A stretch of DNA of 8,412 bases, taken from assembly GCA_035688305.1 (NCBI GenBank), contig DASSNC010000140.1, forward strand, positions 1 to 8,412, in the 5' to 3' direction. Below, one piece after another: positions 1 through 6,426 of the stretch. Numbering within the stretch: the stretch's first letter is position 1; the number at the start of each line of letters is the position of its first letter. The translations under genes were made by a program, and so were the position numbers. Source of the stretch: 66-474 sp035688305. GTDB taxonomy: Bacteria > Pseudomonadota > Gammaproteobacteria > Xanthomonadales > Rhodanobacteraceae. The notes beneath the pieces were generated by a model. That model had not been told where the DNA came from and made no database searches. It saw nothing but the letters and a program-made list of their open reading frames with translations.

Positions 1-584
1 TATTCGTCCATGAACTTCTGCAGTTTGCGCAATCGTCGGTGATTGGCGAATGCGCGGCACCAGAGTGCGATCAGCTGGAGCTGGGTCACCGGGTTGCGAG
101 AAAATTCGAGACGCGGTCCGTTGGTCAGGCCGTGCACATCCCGGTTGTGGCTGGAAAACATCAGGATCCCATTGGGACGCAGGAGACGGCGTATTTCACG
201 CAGCGTGCGCAGGCGATCGTCATGACCGACCGCATCGAACACGTTGTTGGATGCCAGGACGAAGTCGAAATCGGCATCCAGGAGTGGCGACATCTGGCGC
301 ATGTCGGCGAGAGCGATGGGGGTGCCGGCGAATGTTGCTTCAAAGCTCCGCACCATTTCAGGTGAATAATCAATGGCTTGGTAACGACGAGCCAAGGGGG
401 CCAGGTAAATGGTGGTCCTGCCGGTGCCGACGCCGATGTCCAGGACGTCCTTGCTGGCGAAGGTCGGCTGGTACTTGAGCAGGGCGATGCCCTCGGCGCG
501 CCAGAGGGTGTCATCCCTGTAATGCCTGTCAATGCCTGGGCGCTGGTAAACGCGTCTGTTGATGGCGTCCTGAACCTTGCTCAT
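1..584 (-). CDS. Class I SAM-dependent methyltransferase (partial, runs off left edge)
   Basis: Reading leftward from the ATG at 584-582, the frame is open for 194 codons to the window edge. The last two bases give a codon starting TA, so the next residue is either Tyr or a stop. The glycine-rich SAM-binding motif I is clear (DIGVGTGRT, residues 49-57), followed by the acidic post-I residue in AIDYS (D72), a motif II-like region FDFVLASNNVFDAV (106-119) and LLRPNGILMFSSHN (134-147). Such proteins transfer a methyl group from S-adenosylmethionine to a small molecule or sugar; the substrate cannot be read from the sequence. Family members usually continue well beyond the point where the window ends, so Tyr is more likely than a stop. 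An in-frame TGA lies a short way upstream and no other ATG, GTG or TTG intervenes, which fixes the start. No convincing Shine-Dalgarno is seen. The gene is divergent from the ATP-grasp gene at 935, next to glycan-modifying genes, so a polysaccharide-related role is plausible but unproven. Confidence 0.9.
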   Translation of the reverse strand, partial: MSKVQDAINRRVYQRPGIDRHYRDDTLWRAEGIALLKYQPTFASKDVLDIGVGTGRTTIYLAPLARRYQAIDYSPEMVRSFEATFAGTPIALADMRQMSPLLDADFDFVLASNNVFDAVGHDDRLRTLREIRRLLRPNGILMFSSHNRDVHGLTNGPRLEFSRNPVTQLQLIALWCRAFANHRRLRKLQKFMDE

Positions 585-642
585 GGTGGCACGTCCGGTT
601 GGTGCCAGGCGATGCTGTCACTCCAGGGACGGCCGCCGGTGT

Positions 643-656
643 CACGAAGCTTCGTG
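643..656. promoter_or_regulatory. Perfect 14-nt palindrome, candidate operator
   Basis: CACGAAGCTTCGTG is a gap-free perfect palindrome (7 bp per half). It lies about 60 bp upstream of the methyltransferase start and about 280 bp upstream of the ATP-grasp start. Its position in a divergent promoter region and its two-fold symmetry fit a binding site for a dimeric regulator. I do not recognise it as the site of a named factor, and there is no experimental support. Confidence 0.35.
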
Positions 657-805
657 GTGGCTGGGAAATTTGACACTTGCGTCGGTGGTGGCGTTTTGGA
701 GGGTTGACGGATATCGTTGCCACGATCGGGGCGCAGGAGGTGGGGCAAGGGTTCGTCCCTGATTTTCATTCAAGGGCCTGCATCAAAAATGCCGTGCCTC
801 GGCGT

Positions 806-820
806 GGAACTGCTCGTTCC
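806..820. repeat. Small inverted repeat GGAAC-N5-GTTCC
   Basis: A perfect 5-bp inverted repeat with a 5-base centre (TGCTC). It overlaps a looser imperfect palindrome over 791-813, in which most symmetric positions pair. It could be an operator half-site pair or a weak hairpin in the leader of the ATP-grasp transcript. A dyad this short can arise by chance. Confidence 0.2.
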
Positions 821-934
821 TGCGAGCCATGTCCTGTTGTGTTCAAGATATTGCGGCGTACCATCCGCGAATTGACTTGCCTCAATACTTGCGGTCGATG
901 AACTTGCGGGCCTGAACCAGGACAAATCCCCGAA

Positions 935-2245
935 ATGGTGAGCTCTGCCGACTCCGTCGTACCGGCGATCGTGGTGGGCCGCGAACAGACCGGGCTGGGC
1001 ACCCTCCGCTCGTTGCGCCTCGCCGGGATACCAGCCTATATCGCGTGCCCGCGGGGTGACCTGGCAACCCGTTCCCGCTGGTATCGCCCCACGCCCGGAG
1101 CCACGCCATGGTCCGGTGACCTCGGGGAGGCCGGCATGGACGCTCTCCGTCGCATGCCGCTCGAGCGCTGTGTACTCATTCCCGGACGCGATGACGCCGC
1201 CCTGTGGGCAGCGGACATTCCGGCCAGCCGTCTGGCCGATCGGATATTGGTCAGCAGCAGCAATCGATCGACGCTGGAAACCCTCCAGGACAAGTCACGC
1301 TTCGGGGAGTTCCTGTCGCACACGACGATCCCGCATCCACGCACGCTCACGATTCGCAATCGTGCAGACATAGCGGCGATCCCGTTCGCGGAGCTGGATC
1401 GCGTGTTCCTCAAGCCCGCCGATTCACAAAGCTTCATGCGTGCCGTCGGAGTCAAGGGCTTGTGGGCACGCAATCGGGAGGAATTCGAAGCGATCTGGCA
1501 ACGGCTGGACGGGCGCAAACTCGCCGTCATTGCACAGGAATACATTCCCGGCACAGCCGACCAGCATTTCTTCATCGATGGATTTCGGGATCGCCGGGGC
1601 GCCATCACGGCGCTGTTCGCGCGCCGGCGTGTCCGCATTTCACCGCCGGATTTCGGCAGCAGCTCATACTGCATCAGCATTCCCATACAGGACGTGGACA
1701 CGGCTTTGCCGGGCCTGGCCGAGTTGCTGGAACGCCTCCAGTACCGCGGCATCTTCAGCGCGGAATTCAAGCGTGATGCGCGGGATGGCGCATTCCGCAT
1801 TCTCGAGGTGAATGCGCGTGCGTGGTGGTATGTGGAGTTCGCCACGCGCTGCGGCGTGAACGTGGTCGAGATGGCGTGGCGCGACGCACTGGACATGCCG
1901 GTTACCCATGCGCCCGCGAGCTACCTGACGCACGCGGGTTGCACCAACCTGCGCAACGACCTCGAGACCGTGTTCGCCAGGCGTGGCGCGGCACGTACGC
2001 CATTCCTGCTGGCACTGCGCCAGTGGTCGCGCGGCCATTTCAACATATTCCGCATGGACGACCCGCTGCCGGGCCTGCAGGTTGCGTGGCAGGTTGTCAC
2101 GGGAGCATTGGCGCACCGCCTGCACCGCCTGGTCACGGGTGACCGGCGCGCGCGGGCGCGCAAGTCGGCGCACGAGTCCCAGCCGGTGGTACGTGCGACG
2201 CCGGTGCCGATCGACGCCGAAGCCACGGACGCGCCCCGGTCCTGA
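935..2245 (+). CDS. ATP-grasp domain protein (carboxylate-amine/thiol ligase-like)
   Basis: 436 residues. ATP-grasp enzymes activate a carboxylate as an acyl phosphate with ATP and join it to an amine, thiol or similar nucleophile. An N-terminal alpha/beta region (about 9-105, starting with the strand PAIVVG) precedes the ATP-grasp core (about 110-320). Visible ATP/Mg elements are the Lys in VFLKPADS (K160), AQEYIPG (200-206, hinge E202), FSAEFKRD (274-281, E277) and the metal-binding E-x-N in RILEVNARAW (E291, N293). The tail (330-436) is Arg-rich at its end and holds FNIFRMDDPLP (369-379), a motif echoed in the ATP-grasp/phosphatase fusion encoded at 3635-5380. No signal peptide or membrane segment is evident, so it is probably cytoplasmic. 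ATG 935 is chosen because the first Rossmann-like strand begins at residue 9; the only ribosome-site candidate, AGGA at 919-922, is rather far (12 nt). It is transcribed alone in the plus direction. The family call is firm; the substrate is unknown, with an amino acid or uronic acid of a glycan as one inference. Confidence 0.88.
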   Translation: MVSSADSVVPAIVVGREQTGLGTLRSLRLAGIPAYIACPRGDLATRSRWYRPTPGATPWSGDLGEAGMDALRRMPLERCVLIPGRDDAALWAADIPASRLADRILVSSSNRSTLETLQDKSRFGEFLSHTTIPHPRTLTIRNRADIAAIPFAELDRVFLKPADSQSFMRAVGVKGLWARNREEFEAIWQRLDGRKLAVIAQEYIPGTADQHFFIDGFRDRRGAITALFARRRVRISPPDFGSSSYCISIPIQDVDTALPGLAELLERLQYRGIFSAEFKRDARDGAFRILEVNARAWWYVEFATRCGVNVVEMAWRDALDMPVTHAPASYLTHAGCTNLRNDLETVFARRGAARTPFLLALRQWSRGHFNIFRMDDPLPGLQVAWQVVTGALAHRLHRLVTGDRRARARKSAHESQPVVRATPVPIDAEATDAPRS

Positions 2246-2374
2246 CTTGCCGAAATTCCAGGAATAATCCGCGGCCTCGACCATCCGAGGTCCGGCACGA
2301 ACCAGAACAGCATCGCCACTGCCGGGACATGCGCGGCAAAGACGCGCGCCAGCCCAGCACGGCTGCGTTTCCAA
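2246..2374. other. Convergent gap beyond the GT2 remnant, unassigned
   Basis: These bases separate the ATP-grasp stop from the recognisable part of the glycosyltransferase remnant. One minus-strand frame encodes a hydrophobic stretch followed by WSRPRIIP (about 2350-2260), which could be debris of another membrane or polysaccharide gene or simply chance. No start, ribosome site or family motif is visible. Apart from the hairpin at 2273-2292, nothing can be supported here. Confidence 0.3.
2273..2292. terminator. GC-rich hairpin after the ATP-grasp gene, possible weak terminator
   Basis: GGCCTCG and CGAGGTC form a 7-bp stem (one G-T pair) around a 6-base loop, starting 27 bp after the stop codon at 2245. 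It is placed where a transcript end would be expected between convergent genes. There is no T-run on either side, so it lacks the second half of an intrinsic terminator. Treat it as a hairpin of unproven role. Confidence 0.2.
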
Positions 2375-2614
2375 GCGCGATCGCGCGTCGGCAGGCTCAC
2401 CGGTGTTCGCCTGGCGGAACCAGGTCACCCGGGGCCAGATCGCCGTGTATTTCGCGCGTAATCCGGCGTGGCGGCGGTGCGACCGTCGTCCGCCATGATC
2501 AATTCGGAATCCCGCTACGGCTGTTCCTTCCCGCTCGCCAAAAGTTTCGTCGAGCGTCCTTGCGGCGTTGCAGGCGGCGACGGCAACCGATATGTGTGCA
2601 ACATCGTTCGTGAC
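2375..2614 (-). pseudogene. Remnant of a family 2 glycosyltransferase (frameshifted, N-terminal part only)
   Basis: Translating the minus strand in one frame gives HISVAVAACNAARTLDETF near 2602-2542, the first strand-helix of a GT-A fold (compare VTIVIATYNAAGTLAETL in the intact neighbour). The next element, ELIMADDGRTAATPDYA with the nucleotide-binding DDG, is in a different frame (about 2460-2505). The frame then returns to the first for KYTAIWPRVTWFRQANTGEP (about 2393-2449), matching RHQAAWPWLRWAQQENAGAS of the intact gene. A further shift is suggested by AIALGN just beyond. At least two frameshifts are therefore needed, no ATG precedes the first strand (an ACG stands where a start might be), and nothing like the DxD motif or acceptor half follows. 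It lies in the same orientation about 70 bp downstream of the intact GT2, so it is probably the decayed last gene of that operon, or a degraded paralogue. It should encode no functional protein. Confidence 0.7.
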
Positions 2615-2684
2615 TGGCGACCTCCGCCGAAGCGGCGTGCAGCAGAACGGGGCCGGGCCTCGCTGGGGGGCCAATGTATCGCTG

Positions 2685-3638
2685 TCACCCGGTGCGCGCG
2701 GGCTCCTTTGCGGGCTTGAGGCGTCGCACGATTTTCGCCAAGGGCGGCAGATGCGCCGCCGTAGCCCTCAACAACACACCTGCATCGTGGTTCCCCAGAC
2801 GGATCGCCTGGCGATAAGCCGTTCGGGACCCGCGATAATCGCCACGCGACAACAAGGTGCGGCCGATGCGCTCTAATATCTCCGCGCGGCGCCGGAGAAC
2901 GCCGGGAGAATCGGCCGCGAACAGATCCGGCCGCCGAGCCATCCAGTAATCCATGATTTCCAGGTCGCGTTGCTGGCACGCCAGCAAGTCCACGTGTGAA
3001 ATGCTGTCCGGCCGGACGCGATAACGCACCAGTACCTTGTCGACGTAATCGAAGTCGTGCTGTTCGGCGAGCCGCAACCACAAGTCGATGCCTTCGTGGA
3101 CACGCTGGGAAGGATTCAGCCCGCCGGCTGCCAGCAACGCGTCCTTGCGGACCACCACGGTTGAGTTGAGGATGTAGTTGCCGAAGAAGAGGGAGCTCAA
3201 TACGCGGCCGCGTGCCGGCTGCTTTTGCTGGAAGCGGCTGAGCGCGGCATCGCCGTCGGCGGAAAAATCGCGCTCGTCGGTGAATACCAGCGCGGTCGAT
3301 GGATTGCGGTCGAACACCGCCATCTGCAACGCCAGCTTGTCCGGTAGCCACAAGTCGTCGGAGTCTAGAAAGGCGATGAATTCCCCGCGTGCCATGGCGA
3401 CCGCACGCATGCGCGCGGCAGACGCCCCGGCATTCTCTTGCTGCGCCCAGCGCAGCCATGGCCACGCGGCCTGGTGGCGCGCGAGCAACGCGGGCGTGTC
3501 ATCGCTCGAACCGTCGTCGATCACCACCAACTCGAAATCCGTGTACGTCTGGGCCGCCACGCTCGCCAGCGTCTCGGCCAGGGTGCCGGCAGCGTTGTAA
3601 GTGGCAATGACGATGGTGACGCGTGGTGGTGTGGTCAT
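2685..3638 (-). CDS. Family 2 glycosyltransferase (GT-A fold)
   Basis: 317 residues. It should transfer a sugar from a nucleotide-sugar donor to a lipid-linked or growing glycan acceptor on the cytoplasmic side of the membrane. The GT-A core is well preserved: VTIVIATYNAAGTLAETL (7-24), the nucleotide-binding VVIDDGSSDDT (38-48), ENAGASAAR (68-76), and the metal-binding DxD-type motif in FLDSDDLWLPDK (90-101). The acceptor half contains NSTVVVRKDALLAAGG (158-173) and the catalytic-base region EGIDLWLRLA (182-191). The C-terminal 80 residues are helical, ending in a basic tail. No membrane segment is visible. ATG 3638 is chosen over longer upstream frame because the fold begins at residue 7 and because it overlaps the stop of the upstream ATP-grasp/phosphatase gene by ATGA (3635-3638), a classic sign of translational coupling. 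Donor and acceptor cannot be predicted. It is the last intact gene of the operon. Confidence 0.93.
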   Translation of the reverse strand: MTTPPRVTIVIATYNAAGTLAETLASVAAQTYTDFELVVIDDGSSDDTPALLARHQAAWPWLRWAQQENAGASAARMRAVAMARGEFIAFLDSDDLWLPDKLALQMAVFDRNPSTALVFTDERDFSADGDAALSRFQQKQPARGRVLSSLFFGNYILNSTVVVRKDALLAAGGLNPSQRVHEGIDLWLRLAEQHDFDYVDKVLVRYRVRPDSISHVDLLACQQRDLEIMDYWMARRPDLFAADSPGVLRRRAEILERIGRTLLSRGDYRGSRTAYRQAIRLGNHDAGVLLRATAAHLPPLAKIVRRLKPAKEPARTG

Positions 3639-5380
3639 TGCCGTGTCGCACCGGCCCGGTCCATGTGTTCCAGCACGGATCCCTGGACATGACGTCGACG
3701 GATGAGGCTTTCCGTGCACCCCTGCAACTGGGAGACGATGGCGCGGAACACGGTCTGGTCGCTGTCGCGCGGATCGCGGATCTCGATCGGTACGGACCGG
3801 CCATGCGCTCCGGCGACGCCGATCAGCACGGCCTTGCGCATGGCCTCGGGGTGGATGGCCGCCAAGGCATGCCAGCATTCGACATCCATCGCCAGGATCA
3901 GGTCCGCACGCAGGATATCGCTACCATCCACCGCGCGCGGCTGGTGCTTGCGCATGTCCAGTCCCAGACTTTGCCGCACCAGCTCCAGCCATTGCTCGGA
4001 AGGGGCGTAGCCCAGCATCGGGTCGGTCCCGGCGGAGGTGACCGTCAGTCCGGCTACGGAGCGCTCCAGCATGGCGGCGGCCACCGGGCTGCGGAACACG
4101 TTTCCACGGCACACCACCAGGACCCGTTGGATCCTGCCGTCTTGCCAGGCGGGCGCCAGCCTGCGCCAGTGCAAGCGCGCCGCCGAGTTGACGTAGAGCC
4201 GCCGGAGCCGGGATTGCAGGCCGATGAACGCGGGACGCACCGTGTACCACCAGATCCCGGGTTCGCGCCAACGGAACAGATCCCAGCATTCGTGGCCCGT
4301 CAGTGGCCGCAGCAGTGCGGCGACATCGCGTGCGCCTACCGGCGCCACACGCAGCGGATTGTTGCGTTCGCGTACGGAGTCCTCGAACCAGTGCACGTCC
4401 TTGACCACGTCGCGCGCGTATTGATGACGCCGGTAGCGTGGCTGCTCGCCGAGCGGCTGCCCGGTCGCCGTGTGCAGCAGCGCGAGCGGGAAGTTGACGC
4501 CGGATGCAATGGCGAGGGGCAGTGAGCCCCACAGGCGGGGATTGATTTCCATCAGCCGGTAATCACCATTGTCGGCCATCTTGAATTCCACCATCGCCAC
4601 GCCGTGCCAGCGCAAATGGGTCAAGAGGTCCAGCGTGGCCTTGCGCAGGTTTGCGGGTACGTCGATCGAGCGTCGATAGCTGCTTGCGCCGCCGGTGATG
4701 GGAAGTTCGTGGATACGCTCATGGGCGAACCACCAACGCGGCTCTCCGTGCTCGAACAATACCTCGACCCCGAACCCGCGACCACGGAAGTAGTCCTGTT
4801 CCAGGACCGGCGACAAGGGCAACAAGTCGGCCAGCGCCTCTTCGCGTTGCTCCGCGTTGGCGCAGATGCGAACCGAGAGCGACAAGGTTTCGTCGTGCAG
4901 CGCGACCTTGCTGCGTATCGGCTTGATGACGGTAGGCCACGCGGTGCACGCCGGCGAATCGGCGCCCCCGGCAATGACCTTGCCGCGCGGAATGGGAACA
5001 CTGAGCCGGTCGGCCAACGCGAGGGTGCGCTGCTTGTCCAGCGCGATGTCGAGCGAGGCTTCGGGTGGAATCACCGCCTTCGCGCGCAAGGCAGGATCAA
5101 GGTCATCCGGCTTCATGGCCAGCAGTGATGCCTCGGTGCTGGGAATGATCAGGTCGAAGTTCTCGGCGTGGTCCAATTGCTCGATCCATGTGCGCAGTTC
5201 CGTCACGGCGCGCGGCTGGACCAATCTGCGCGCGGTCCTGTGCGAGGCAAAGCACAGGCAGTCATCTTCGATGGCGGCGACGTGCAATTCGCTGTGGGCC
5301 GGCAGCGCGAGCACGGCAGCGGCGGCGGCCTTGCTGTGGCCGTCGAGGATCAGGATCTTCGAATGGTCCTTGTTGTTCAC
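3635..5380 (-). CDS. ATP-grasp / low-molecular-weight protein-tyrosine-phosphatase fusion
   Basis: 581 residues with two domains in one unbroken frame. Residues 1-330 form an ATP-grasp ligase-like unit: N-terminal KILILDGH (8-15), TVIKP with the ATP-binding Lys (K153), LEQDYFRGRG (193-202), AMVEFK (262-267, E265) and the metal-binding MEINPRLWGS (277-286, E278 and N280). A tail (about 330-415) follows with WDLFRWREPGIWWYTVRP (366-383). Residues 417-565 are a low-molecular-weight tyrosine phosphatase: P-loop VCRGNVFRSP (423-432; nucleophile C424, R430, S431), TSAGTDP (448-454) and general-acid DP in RDPRDSD (D536). The usual second P-loop Cys is Phe429. The predicted activities are carboxylate ligation and phosphotyrosine hydrolysis, both cytoplasmic. 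The start is a GTG at 5380, just before the first strand; no clear ribosome site is seen. It overlaps the downstream GT2 start by 4 bp and follows the deacetylase by 82 bp. Domain calls are firm; the substrate of each is inference. Confidence 0.9.
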   Translation of the reverse strand: MNNKDHSKILILDGHSKAAAAAVLALPAHSELHVAAIEDDCLCFASHRTARRLVQPRAVTELRTWIEQLDHAENFDLIIPSTEASLLAMKPDDLDPALRAKAVIPPEASLDIALDKQRTLALADRLSVPIPRGKVIAGGADSPACTAWPTVIKPIRSKVALHDETLSLSVRICANAEQREEALADLLPLSPVLEQDYFRGRGFGVEVLFEHGEPRWWFAHERIHELPITGGASSYRRSIDVPANLRKATLDLLTHLRWHGVAMVEFKMADNGDYRLMEINPRLWGSLPLAIASGVNFPLALLHTATGQPLGEQPRYRRHQYARDVVKDVHWFEDSVRERNNPLRVAPVGARDVAALLRPLTGHECWDLFRWREPGIWWYTVRPAFIGLQSRLRRLYVNSAARLHWRRLAPAWQDGRIQRVLVVCRGNVFRSPVAAAMLERSVAGLTVTSAGTDPMLGYAPSEQWLELVRQSLGLDMRKHQPRAVDGSDILRADLILAMDVECWHALAAIHPEAMRKAVLIGVAGAHGRSVPIEIRDPRDSDQTVFRAIVSQLQGCTESLIRRRHVQGSVLEHMDRAGATRQ

Positions 5381-5462
5381 TGGCGGAGTGCTGCTTCGAC
5401 GGTGGCATCCATGGCAAGGTCGGACGTCGCGGTTTGCGGCGCCCGCACAACAGTGTGATGGA

Positions 5463-6407
5463 TCAAGCCGTGGGACGGTGCATACGGCGCGTGAAGGCCG
5501 CGGGACTGTCGGCAGCGGGAACCCGGGGCAGCAGAAATGGATCGCTGTCCTTGGTGACCAGGCTCTGCCGGGTCGTGACCGCCGCGCGGTAATGGCGACG
5601 GGCCACCCCCACGACGCCGGGATCGTTGGCGCCGTTCGGGTAACTGAACAGATCCACCGTGCGATGGAGTTTTTCCTCGAGGGCCATCCGGCTTCCGGCG
5701 ATTTCGTCCAGCAACATCGATTCGGTCAGGGTCGGCAGGATGGGGTGGGAGCGGGTATGGCTGCCGATGGTGATCAGGCTTTCGTCCATTCCCCGCAGCT
5801 GGTCCCAGGTCATTGGCGCATGGCGGTCGATTTCCGCCGATGGCGGCGTGAAACCGGCGGTACGGCTTGCGATATCCCGCTCGAATGCCCGCCTGGCGTC
5901 CATCGGCAGTCGCTTCGTCCATTCCATGATCGCTTCGACTTGCGTTGCCGGGCAGCCCGCCTGGCGGGCCGCGTCGGCGCGCCTGGCACTGTCGAGCACG
6001 TTGAGCCGCATGCGCAGGCCCGTGCGCCACAACCAGTCTCCGGATTCGATCAACCCGGGACAGACAAAGAACGTTGCCGGGACGCGGTGTGCCCGCAACA
6101 AGGGCCATGCAACCCTGAAATGGTTCTGGACGCCGTCGTCGAAAGTGATCGCCACTTCGCGGCCCGTCGTGGCGCCCGCTTGCAGCCGGTCGACCAATCC
6201 GCCGAGGCTTATGGGTTCGAAATGTGCGCGCAGATACCTCATCTGCCATTCGAACTGCCGAATCGACAACTCGGCATCACCGACAATGTGGTACATCAGG
6301 ATACGTGGTTGCCGGATGGAGCGCGCGCGTCTGGTGGACGCTCCCGACAAGTGTGATACCCAGCGGAAAGAGGCTGCAACGGAGCGGTGCAGGACGTTCT
6401 GGACCAT
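5463..6407 (-). CDS. Polysaccharide deacetylase (NodB/CE4 family)
   Basis: 314 residues from ATG 6407. NodB-type enzymes remove N- or O-acetyl groups from sugar polymers or precursors using a divalent metal. Motifs are RILMYHIVG (35-43), catalytic motif 1 AITFDDG (86-92; base D90, metal ligand D91), metal-binding motif 2 SHTRSHP (216-222; H217, H221), LFSYPNG (253-259) and LLPRVP (292-297). The 120-190 insert (WLWRTGLRMRL onward) is typical of the longer subgroup found in exopolysaccharide loci. No convincing signal peptide or membrane anchor is visible, so it may act in the cytoplasm or be exported by an unseen route. ATG 6407 is preferred to a TTG 39 bp upstream because GGAGGGGGG (6418-6426) precedes it at about 10-14 nt. 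It is the first gene of the minus-strand operon. Related deacetylases accompany exosortase/PEP-CTERM exopolysaccharide clusters, but no exosortase is in this window. Confidence 0.93.
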   Translation of the reverse strand: MVQNVLHRSVAASFRWVSHLSGASTRRARSIRQPRILMYHIVGDAELSIRQFEWQMRYLRAHFEPISLGGLVDRLQAGATTGREVAITFDDGVQNHFRVAWPLLRAHRVPATFFVCPGLIESGDWLWRTGLRMRLNVLDSARRADAARQAGCPATQVEAIMEWTKRLPMDARRAFERDIASRTAGFTPPSAEIDRHAPMTWDQLRGMDESLITIGSHTRSHPILPTLTESMLLDEIAGSRMALEEKLHRTVDLFSYPNGANDPGVVGVARRHYRAAVTTRQSLVTKDSDPFLLPRVPAADSPAAFTRRMHRPTA

Positions 6408-6417
6408 GCGCGGTTGT

Positions 6418-6426
6418 CCCCCCTCC
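6418..6426 (-). promoter_or_regulatory. Ribosome binding site of the polysaccharide deacetylase
   Basis: On the minus strand this reads GGAGGGGGG, the strongest Shine-Dalgarno-like sequence in the window. The nearest G-run ends 10 nt before ATG 6407 and GGAGG itself is 14 nt away. It decides the deacetylase start in favour of ATG 6407 over the TTG at 6446, which would place this purine run inside the coding region. Confidence 0.6.

Larger units (their letters stand above)
585..934. promoter_or_regulatory. Divergent intergenic region between methyltransferase and ATP-grasp gene
   Basis: No gene is supported in these 350 bases; the short frames here have no family resemblance. As the only space between two divergent genes it should hold both promoters. 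On the plus strand there are -35-like boxes TTGACA (670-675), TTGACG (704-709) and TTGACT (872-877), but none has a convincing -10 at 16-18 bp, so no promoter is called. The region contains the perfect palindrome at 643-656 and a small dyad at 806-820, listed separately. Confidence 0.5.

Noticed and set aside
670..698. TTGACA box as a plus-strand sigma-70 promoter
   Set aside because: The hexamer is perfect, but the sequence 17 bp downstream (GTTTTG) is not a credible -10, and the next gene on that strand is about 260 bp away.
1036..1896. 286-codon open frame on the minus strand
   Set aside because: Shadow of the ATP-grasp gene at 935-2245, with Arg/Ser-rich low-complexity text.
1664..2674. 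336-codon minus-strand frame taken as one intact gene
   Set aside because: Only its first 100 residues resemble a glycosyltransferase, and even there the DDG box is in another frame; the rest is antisense to the ATP-grasp gene. It is treated as a pseudogene fragment.
3639..3878. Longer 397-residue version of the GT2 starting at 3878
   Set aside because: The extra 80 residues overlap the phosphatase domain in another frame and look like shadow sequence; ATG 3638 with the ATGA overlap is the natural start.
3623..4525. 300-codon open frame on the plus strand
   Set aside because: It is antisense to the fusion gene, whose phosphatase and ATP-grasp motifs are unmistakable; the product is rich in Gln, His, Arg and Pro with no family signature.
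4857..6356. 499-codon open frame on the plus strand
   Set aside because: It runs antisense through the deacetylase and the ATP-grasp domain of the fusion, has no recognisable motif, and has the Arg/Ser/Gly-rich composition of a shadow frame in GC-rich DNA.
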